Source of the DNA: Betaproteobacteria bacterium | GTDB lineage: Bacteria; Pseudomonadota; Gammaproteobacteria; Burkholderiales; SG8-41 | Reading direction: 5' to 3' | DNA length: 19,084 bases | Assembly: GCA_021414185.1 (NCBI GenBank) | Contig: JAIOOZ010000139.1 | Location: 1-19,084 of the forward strand | Shown: positions 7,127-15,600 of the stretch, piece by piece | How the letters are laid out: each line of letters starts with the position of its first letter | Position numbering within the stretch: position 1 is the stretch's first letter | Translations under genes and position numbers: made by a program | Notes under the pieces: model-generated | What the model was told of the DNA's origin: nothing | Databases searched by the model: none | The model's input: only the letters and a program-made list of their open reading frames with translations

Positions 7127-8302
7127 TCAAAGATCCAGGATGCTGAACACGATTGAAAAGAGGGAGTCGGCGACGATCACGAGGAAAGTCGCGTGGACGA
7201 CGGCGCGCGTGGTCTGACGGCCGACGCTGTCGGCGCCGCCATGCGTGCGGAATCCCTGGAAGCAGCCCGTCATCGCGATGATTGCCGCGAACACCGGCGC
7301 CTTGCCGATGCCGATCAAAAACGTCGACATTTCGATGGCGTTCGGCAGGCGGTCGAGAAACTCCGAATAGGTGACGTTGAGCTTGGTCTGCGCCATCAGC
7401 ATGCCGCCGAATACGCCGCAGACGTCGGCGTAAACGGTCAGCAGCGGCAGCGCGAACACCAGCGCGAGGATTTTCGGCAGCACCAGCACCTCGAGCGGCG
7501 CGATGCCGAGGGTGCGCATGGCATCGATTTCCTCGGTTACCGCCATGGTGCCGATCTGCGCGGCGTAAGCGGAGCCCGAGCGTCCGGCGACGATGATGGC
7601 GGTCAGCAGCGGTGCGAATTCGCGCAGCATGGACACGCCGACCAGATCGGTCACGAAGATGTTGGCGCCATAGCGCTGCAGTTGATCGGCCCCTTGATAT
7701 GCGACTACGACGCCGAGCAAAAAGGACAGCAGTCCCACGATCGGCAGCGCGTTGAAGCCGTCGCTCTGGATGTTGTGCAGGATGGTGCGCCAGCGTATGC
7801 GTTTGGGCTGCGTGACGATGGCCGCCGCCGCGAGCGCGTTTTCGCCGATAAAACTCATCAATGCATAGATCTCTTCCAGCCAGGCCACGGTAGTGCGGCC
7901 GATCCGTTCGAGCAGTGGTGCTCGCACCGCGGCAACCGGCGGCGCGTGCGGGTTTTGCGCGATGAGGTCGATCAGCTTCGAGAATTCCGGCCGCCAGCCG
8001 CGCAGTTCCGGCGCGGCGCCTGCATCGCGCAGGCGTTGCAGCAGGCGCTGCAGCAGCCACACGCCGACGGTGTCGAGCGCTTCGACGGCTGCGCCATCGA
8101 CGGCAGCTTCTTTTAAATTGGCGACCGGCAGCGCATCGAGTTGTTGGTCGAGTGTATTGATGCCGAGCGCCGTCCAGTTTCCCGACAGCATGAATTCGCC
8201 GGGTTTGCGTTGCGCAATCGCGGCAGGAGCGGGCGGGGCCTGGAAGATTTTGGCCGCACCCCCGTCAGGCAGCGGCGCCGCCGAGTGGAGATCGGCAATC
8301 AC
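7127..8302 (-). CDS. MlaE-family ABC transporter permease with N-terminal STAS domain
   Basis: A 391-residue fusion: an N-terminal STAS domain (about residues 35-115, with the ALDTVGVWLLQRL helix corresponding to MlaB) followed by the MlaE permease (about 125-391, five to six hydrophobic segments). The MlaE signature runs from about 240 to 270 (GRSGSAYAAQIGTMAVTEEI, then DAMRTLGI). Thus MlaB and MlaE are one polypeptide, and the operon needs no separate MlaB gene. The listed start is a GTG at 8302; an ATG at 8191 (codon 38) is an alternative, but it falls at the edge of the STAS fold (GEFMLSGNW). Neither has a strong Shine-Dalgarno. Residues 1-33 are a Pro/Ala-rich extension of unknown role, if translated. 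First gene of the operon; gene order matches LinKLMN of sphingomonads. No MlaC or MlaA gene is present here. Confidence 0.92.
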   Translation of the reverse strand: MIADLHSAAPLPDGGAAKIFQAPPAPAAIAQRKPGEFMLSGNWTALGINTLDQQLDALPVANLKEAAVDGAAVEALDTVGVWLLQRLLQRLRDAGAAPELRGWRPEFSKLIDLIAQNPHAPPVAAVRAPLLERIGRTTVAWLEEIYALMSFIGENALAAAAIVTQPKRIRWRTILHNIQSDGFNALPIVGLLSFLLGVVVAYQGADQLQRYGANIFVTDLVGVSMLREFAPLLTAIIVAGRSGSAYAAQIGTMAVTEEIDAMRTLGIAPLEVLVLPKILALVFALPLLTVYADVCGVFGGMLMAQTKLNVTYSEFLDRLPNAIEMSTFLIGIGKAPVFAAIIAMTGCFQGFRTHGGADSVGRQTTRAVVHATFLVIVADSLFSIVFSILDL

Positions 8303-8435
8303 GTTCCGGCCCGCGCGTGCAAAGACACATACGCACGGCTGATTGCCATTTGCGCGATTGCGTAGCCACCGAGTCGGCCGATTTTTGGCGCTTTCATCGA
8401 TGCGCGAAGACTAGGTCAAAACCCGCGGGCCGTAT

Positions 8436-8478
8436 GTACGTAAACGCACAGATCGTTCTCGCGGCGCCAACCGACAAT
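8436..8478 (+). promoter_or_regulatory. Promoter with class II palindromic operator, copy 3 (before the beta-propeller gene)
   Basis: The core GTACG-TAAA-CGCAC lies at 8436-8449 and is followed by AGA (8450-8452). The -10-like GACAAT at 8473-8478 is identical to that of the OmpA-family promoter and lies 20 bases after ACAGA, one more than in the other copies. The predicted start of transcription (about 8485) abuts the ATG at 8486. The divergent region 8303-8485 must also hold the promoter of the minus-strand transporter operon, for which I see no convincing hexamers. Confidence 0.55.
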
Positions 8479-8485
8479 ACTCGGC

Positions 8486-9634
8486 ATGATCAATACGCAG
8501 CAGACGCGCGCTTTTGCCTGCGGATTGCTGCTGCTGGCTCTGGCGGCACCCGTTGCGCGCGGTGCCGAACCGGCTGCAGACCATCGCGCGTGGCAGCATG
8601 GCATCGATCTCATCCGCGTCGGCGACAGGCTGTTGCTGGTGTGGGGAAGTGCCGGCAACCCGCCGCGGCCCAACCTCGGCGGCGCGTGGCCGCATGATGT
8701 CTACTATGCGTGGTTGAATCCGGATACCCGCGACGCGGCGTCTATAGAGCCGCGAATCCTCGTCTCCCAGCCGGAAGCACAGGAACCGCCGAGCGTTGCG
8801 ATCAACTCCCGCGGCACTATCCTGATGACGAGCGAAGATGGCAACGGCGGCATCAACCAGCACGCCGGGCTGTGGAGTTCTTCTCTGAACGTACTGCGTG
8901 CCTACCCGATGACGATCAGGCGCGGCGGTCACTCGGGCCACGTTGCGGCAATGGGCGACCGGTTTTTAATTACTTACGGGGAGGGCTGGGCTGAGCGCGG
9001 CGGATTTCTCGACCTCGGCACTGGCAAGGACATCTACGCCCGCGTCGTCGAAAACGACGGCACGCTGCGTAAAGAGATAAAGATTGCATCCGGTCATCGC
9101 GACGGCTGGCCGCTGGCCGCGGGCTCCGACCGCAACTGGCTGGTCGTGTGGCAACGCTATCCCGCAATGACTCTGCATACCGCGTTGATCAACCCGGCGG
9201 GCGTGATGGAGAATCAGCGCGAAATCATAGGCGGCATGCCGGTGCGTTATGCGTATAACGTCGAGTTCGCGCCGCATCTTGCTTCTTACGTGGTGACCGG
9301 ATCGTCCGGCGACGGCGGGTTCGTCGCTCTGGTCGATCTCAAGGGGGAGATCGTGAAGATTCAGCGCGGCCTGCCGCCGATGGCAAGCGAGAGCCGCCTG
9401 GTGCTGGGCTGGGATGGCGCGCAGTTGATCGGCGCATATCCGGTCAGGCCGCGCGGCGTTGCCGTCGTGCGTCTGTCCGCGGCCGCGATCGAACTGGTGA
9501 AGGTGATAGACCATCCTTACGCCTGGGATTACGCGGGAACTACGGGTGTATTCACGGGGCCGCAACAAGTCCTGTTTGCCACGTTGTCGACCAGGGGCCT
9601 GCAAATCATTCCGCTCAGCTTGCAATTGCAGTGA
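8486..9634 (+). CDS. Secreted protein of unknown function, predicted beta-propeller
   Basis: A 382-residue exported protein that I cannot place in a named family. Residues 1-26 form a signal peptide (hydrophobic core 11-23, likely cleavage after ARG). The mature part repeats a pattern of a small residue, a short turn with Gly/Ser-Asp, then a strand such as RLLLVWGS (48-55), RFLITYGEG (159-167), NWLVVWQR (217-224) or SYVVTGSSG (267-275). Similar units at about 105, 305 and 350 give seven repeats of roughly 46-58 residues, as in a seven-bladed propeller. The segment DIYARVVENDGTL (182-194) matches the blade motif of secreted propellers of the DIYGQRVDADG type. No catalytic signature was recognised. 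There is no Shine-Dalgarno before the ATG, fitting the leaderless transcript predicted from the promoter. It converges on the glucan synthase gene with a 15 bp gap. Confidence 0.8.
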   Translation: MINTQQTRAFACGLLLLALAAPVARGAEPAADHRAWQHGIDLIRVGDRLLLVWGSAGNPPRPNLGGAWPHDVYYAWLNPDTRDAASIEPRILVSQPEAQEPPSVAINSRGTILMTSEDGNGGINQHAGLWSSSLNVLRAYPMTIRRGGHSGHVAAMGDRFLITYGEGWAERGGFLDLGTGKDIYARVVENDGTLRKEIKIASGHRDGWPLAAGSDRNWLVVWQRYPAMTLHTALINPAGVMENQREIIGGMPVRYAYNVEFAPHLASYVVTGSSGDGGFVALVDLKGEIVKIQRGLPPMASESRLVLGWDGAQLIGAYPVRPRGVAVVRLSAAAIELVKVIDHPYAWDYAGTTGVFTGPQQVLFATLSTRGLQIIPLSLQLQ

Positions 9635-9649
9635 GTCCGCCCGCGGTCG

Positions 9650-12600
9650 TCAGGCGCGGCGCACTTTCACTTCAACCGCGTGTTCCTGGCGGTCGTCGAC
9701 CAGGGCGATGAAGTCGTCACGCTGGTCGACCCCGTCCACCGTCACGCCGGCTGCAGGATCCGCGCCGGCCAGTTGAATCACCGTGATGTGGTACAGCGTT
9801 TCGCAATAGCGGTAATGAATTTTGCAATTTTCCCATTCCGCCGGCAGGCACGGCGTTATCCGCAACTTGTCGACCTCGAGCTTTAATCCCAGCAGCGACT
9901 CGAGAATCAGGCGGTAGAGCCAGCCGGCCGAACCGGTGTACCACGTCCAGCCGCCGCGGCCGGTATGCGGGGCGACTGCGTAGACGTCGGCGGCGGCCAC
10001 GTACGGCTCGACCTTGTAAGTGGCGATTTTCTCCGCCGAGCTCGCGTGGTTTATGGGATTGATCAGCGTGAATAATTCCCACGCGCGCCGGCTGTCGCCA
10101 AGGGCCGCGAACGCCATCACCGTCCAGATCGCGCTGTGCGTGTACTGGCCGCCATTTTCGCGCACACCCGGCACATAACCTTTGATATAGCCGGGATTCA
10201 AATCCGACTTGTCGAACGGCGGGTCGAGCAGTTGAATCAGGCCATCATTCCGGCGCACCAGGCGCCGGTCCACCGCCGCCATCGCCGTGCGCGCGCGCCG
10301 CGGATCGCCCGCGCCCGACAGCACGGCCCAGCTCTGCGCGATGGCATCGATCTGGCATTCGGTATTTTCGGCCGAGCCCAGCGGCGTGCCGTCGTCGAAG
10401 TAGGCGCGGCGGTACCACTCGCCGTCCCAGCCGGTGCGCTCAATGTTTTGCCGCAGTTGCGCCGCTTCCAGCTGGCAGCGTTCCGCAAATGGCATGTCGC
10501 CGCGCACGCGCGCCAGCGCGGTGAAGCGCATCAGCACGTCGTAGAGAAAAAACGCCAGCCACACGCTCTCGCCCTTGCCGTGGATGCCGACGAGGTTCAT
10601 GCCGTCGTTCCAGTCGCCCGAGCCCATCAGCGGCAGGCCGCGCTCGCCGAAGCTCAGGCCGTGCAGGATCGCGCGCATGCCGTGCTCGTAGAGGCTGGCC
10701 GACTCGCCCGCGTGGCCCGGCAGATCGTAATAGGACTCTTCATCGACATTGAGCTTGCGCCCTTCAAGAAAACGGACCGGTTCGTCGAGCACCCCGTGGT
10801 CTCCGGTGGCGAGGACGTAGCGGCACATCGCCAGCGGCAGCCACAGGTAGTCGTCCGAGCAGCGGGTGCGCACGCCGCGGTCCGAAGTCGGGTGCCACCA
10901 ATGCTGGACATCGCCTTCGCGGAACTGGTGGGCGGCGCAGCGCAGCAGGTGCTCGCGCGCGAGTGCAGGCTCGGCGTAAATGAGCGCCATCACGTCCTGC
11001 AACTGGTCGCGAAAACCGAACGCGCCGCCCGATTGATAGTAGCCGCTGCGTGCCCACAGACGGGACGCCAGCGTTTGATAGACCAGCCAGCCGTTGGTCA
11101 GCACGTTGAGCGACGGATCCGGCGTTTCCACCTGCACCGCGCCGAGCGTGCGTTCCCAGTATTGCCGCACTTTATCGAAAGCGCCGCGCGCCGCCGCCGA
11201 ACCGCGGAAACGGTGCACCAGTTTGCGTGCGTCATCGGCATTGCGCGCCGCGCCAAGCCGGAAAACCAGTTCGCGCTCCTGGCCATCGGCAAGTTCGAAC
11301 GAAACCTGGATGGCGGCGCACGGATCGAGCGCCGCGCCGAGTTTGTTCGACAAGCGCGAGCGCGACATCGCGGCCGGATTCTTCAGCGTGCCGTTGCGCC
11401 CAAAAAATTCGGCGCGGTCGCCCGTGTAGGTCCGGCTGGCATCGTCATTGTCAAAAAATGCGGTGCGTCCGGCGAATTCCGTGTTGTAGGCGTTGCGCGC
11501 ATAAAGCGCGCCGCTTGCGCCGTCGATTTCCGTAACCACGTGCATCGCCGATTTCGGCCGCAAATCGCCCAGCACCCATTCCACGTAACCGGTCGCCGAC
11601 AGCCGGCGCAGGCGGCCGGAATCGTTGCGCACTTTCAATACGGAAAATTTCACCGCCGCCTCGAGATCGACGTAAACGCGCAGCGAACTGCTGATGCCGC
11701 CCTCCGTGTACTCGAACACGCTGTAGCCGAAGCCATGCCGCGTGACGTACGGCGCAGCGCCGCGGGCGGGCAGCGGGGCGGGCGACCAGAAGTGCCCGCT
11801 TTCCTCGTCGCGCAGATAAAATGCTTCGCCGCTGGCTTCGCTGACGGCGTCGTTGCCCCACGGCGTCAGGCGAAACTCGTGCGCGTTCTCGCTCCACGTG
11901 TAGGCGGCGCCGGAGTCCGAAATGACAGTGCCGAATTGCGGGTTGGCCAGCACGTTGACCCAGGGCGCCGGCGTGACGTGTCCGTGCGAAGTCGTGATCA
12001 CGTACTCGCGGCCGTCCGGCGTGAATCCGCCGAGCCCGTTGTTGAAAAGCAGATCCGCCCGCGCCGTAACATCTGGCTTCGGCAGTTCGGCGCGATGCGC
12101 GCGGGTCGGTGCGAAGCGCGGCATGTTCATATGCGGCGCGCGTCCTTCCAGCAGGCCGCGGCGGACGATCTGGTCTGCCAGCGCACCGCGCCGGTCGCTG
12201 AGAATGATGCGCGCGACGGCCTCGACCAGGATACGGTCCTCGTCGGATATCTGTTCCGCGCGCCGCACGAAAATGCCGCCGGGCCGATCCATCACGTGCG
12301 CTTCGACGCCGGCGGCGATGAGGCCCATGATCTGCTCCTGCAGCACCTGCCGGTAACCCGCGTGGTCTTCGTTCCAGATCACCAGATCGACCACGAGTCC
12401 CTTCAGCCGCCAGTAGGCGTGCGCCTGCACGACCTGGCGCACGAGATCGATGTGCTCAAGGTCGCCGATTTGCAGGAGCACGATGGGCAGATCGCCGGAT
12501 ATGGCATAGCCCCACAGTCCCGACTGGCCGCGGCGGTTCTTGATGAGCACGTCGTTTTCCGCGCGCAGCGCTGCGTTCGCGTATATGACGGAACTCGCCA

Positions 12601-15600
12601 GCCGGCCGTAGAGTTGCGCATCGGCTTCGCTGGCGTTGATCTGGCGCAGCGTTACCCAACCGTGGGTGGAGGCGAGTTCAAACACGCGATTGGCAAGCCG
12701 CCGGTCGGAGTATTTGCCGATGAGGCTCAATGCGCCATCGCGGGTTTCACCGATACCCGTAACCATGTCTATCACTGCCATTTGTTCCGGTTCGAGCGTG
12801 ATGCGATAGCGGATCGCCACCACCGGATCGAGCACCGAGCCGGCGCTGCCCGAGAGCGCGCCGGCGTCGCTCATCGCCTGGGGTGCTGCCACGGTGCGTC
12901 CGCGGCCGACGAAGCGCACGCGGTCCGTTTCGTACGATATCTCCTCCACCCCGGCACCGTGCGCGGCCATCAGGTGAAACATCCACGGCGCGTGCTCCGC
13001 GAGCGAGCGCGGCCGGCGCGTGCACAGAATTGCCTTGTGCTCGGCAACGATCTCGGTCTGCACGAAGAGATTGCTGAATGCCGGGTGGATCGCGTCGGCG
13101 GCAGCTGCGGCGATCACGACCTCTGCATAGCTCGTGAGGTCTATGGTGCGGCGCGTGCGCGCGCGGTTGACGATGTGCACCCGGCGCAGTTCGATATCGT
13201 CTTCCGGCGACACGACGATCTCGGTATGCGTATCGTAGTCGAGGTCGCGGCGGCGGAATTCGGCGCGACCTTCGGAGAAAATTGCTTCGTAATTATCCGC
13301 GCGCTTCAATGTCGGCTGGTGCGCGGTCGACCAGAAAATGCCGCTCGCGGCGTCGCGGATGTAGCAGAACGTGCCCCAGTTGTCGCAGGTGCTGTCTTCG
13401 CGCCAGCGCGTCACCGCGAGGTCTTTCCAGCGGCTGTATCCGCCGCCCGCGTTGGTGACCATTACGTGGTAGCGGCCATTCGACAGCAAGTGCACTTCCG
13501 GCACCGGCGTGTTGGGGCTGGCGATAACGCGCACCGGCATTTCGGGGCCGCTTTCGGTGGCGCGTATGGCGGAGAACTCGGCAGTGTGCGGATGGAACGC
13601 GGCGGACCTCGGCACCCGTTCCTGCAGCAACAACGTAGTGGCCTGGAACTGCGGGTCCGCTTCGAAGCGCTTTTGCATCGGCCGGTCGAGGAGTTGATAC
13701 GCGAGTGCCAGCAGGCTCATGCCCAGGTGATGCGCCATGAAGGAGCGCACGACGGCGCTGGTCTGCCCGCGCGGCAGGCGCAGCGGCGTGTAGTCGACCG
13801 CTTCGTACAAGCCGAATTTTCCGGCAAGGCCTTCGCCCGCCAGCCGCTGCAGGTTCGCGCACGCCGCTTCGGGCGCGACCATCAGCGCGAGCGCCGAGGC
13901 GTACGGCGCGATGACGAGGTCCTCGGCGAGTCCGCGCTTGAGCCCCGTGCCGGGTACGCCGAATGCGCGGTATTGATAATTGAGCGCGGCGTCGACTGCG
14001 TTGTAGCCGCACTCCGACATGCCCCACGCGACGTCGCGCTGTTTGCCGTAGGCGATCTGCCGCGAAACGGCCGCTGCGTAGGTCTGGTCGAGCAGGGTGT
14101 TCTCGTAAGTCGGCATCACCAGCAGCGGCATCAGGTACTCGAACATCGAGCCGCTCCACGACAGCAGTACCGGCGCGCCGCCAGTGTTCGTCAGCAGGCG
14201 CCCGAGGGCGAACCAGCTTTCCTGCGGCAACTGGCCCTGCGCGATAGCGACGAACGTCGTCAAACGCGCTTCGGACGCCAGCAGGTCGTAATAGCTCGTG
14301 TCCTGCCGGTGCTCGGCGACGTTGTAACCGATTGCCAGCAAATGGCGCGCTTCGTTGTAGAGGAAGCTGTAGTCCATGTGCGCGAGCTCACCGGCCTGCT
14401 GCGCCAGATTTTCCAGCGCGGCGATGCGTGCCTGCGCGAGGCCGGACGCCTCCGTCACGTGCCGCCGCAAACCGGACAACCACTCGCGTTCCTCGTGCGT
14501 GGGCTCCGGACCTGCGCGTTGCTCGATCGCCGGCAGCCAGGTCACTGCCCAATTGGCCAGTTCGCGCAGCGTGGGGATGACTGCGGCATCCAGCGCACCC
14601 TTGAGTTTGCCGGGCGCAGCCGGCAGCTCCTGCCACGGCGTCAATGCGTTCAGCTCATCTAGAGCGCCGCGGCATTGCCGCATCAGCGCGTGCGCCCACC
14701 ATTTCGCATCGGCTGCCGCTATCGCCGTCTGGTCGTCGCTCTCGAAGCTGCGCGTGACTTCGGCGGCGGCATTGGCGAGACGCGTCAGCCAGTTCCGCGC
14801 TGCGGTAACGGTGGCGGGCCGGGAATCGTACGCGGATTCGATATCCTTTTGCAGTTGCGTCAGCCGCGCAGAAGCGGCCGGCGGCAGTTTGGCGGCAGCT
14901 TCTGCGAATACTCTCACCGTATCGCCCAGGCCCTCGAACAGCTTGATGCCGACGATGGGCTGGTCAGGCACCGCCAGAAGGCCCGGCCGCAGCGTCAGCA
15001 AATGCGCGGCGAGGTTGCCGCTGTCCACCGACGAAATATAGAGCGGCGGCAGCGGCTGCAGTGACTGCGTGTCGTACCAATTGTAGAAATGACCGCGATG
15101 GCGCTCGAGCGCCTGCATGGTGGCGAGGGTCTGTGTCGTGCGCTCAACCAGTTCGCGCGACTGGATGTAGCCGAAGTCGTAAGCGGACAGATTGGCGAGC
15201 AGTGCCAGCCCCATGTTGGTCGGCGAAGTACGATGCGCCACCACCGGCACCGGATGCTCCTGGAAGTTGTCCGGCGGCAGCCAGTGATCTTCGGGCCCGA
15301 CGAAGGTTTCGAAGAACGCCCAGGTCTGGCGGGCAAGTTTTTGCAGGAAGACGGTTTGCTCGCTGGAGAGTTTCGCCTCGCGGCGCGGCAGCGGCCGGCT
15401 GATCCACCACGCGACGGCGGGCGCCACCAGCCACAGGAAAAGTATCGGTGCTGCGACTGCCAGCGCGCCGGGCCGCGCGCTGAACAGCCATAACGCTGTT
15501 GCAAGCGCCAGCAACGGCGCGATCCACATCGTTCCATACGCGGCGGACAGGCTCGTGCGGTCGTAACGCTCGAATTCGCGATTGGATTCCTGCGACGGGC

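Noticed and set aside
8317..8697. Plus-strand open frame spanning the intergenic region and the start of the propeller gene
   Set aside because: It crosses the palindromic promoter, is Arg/Cys-rich, and overlaps the signal peptide of the real gene in another frame.
10136..14662. A 1508-codon plus-strand open frame antisense to the glucan synthase gene
   Set aside because: It lies wholly opposite the well-supported synthase, is extremely rich in Arg, Ala, Val and His, and has no domain pattern. Long antisense frames are expected opposite GC-rich coding sequence with strong third-position bias.
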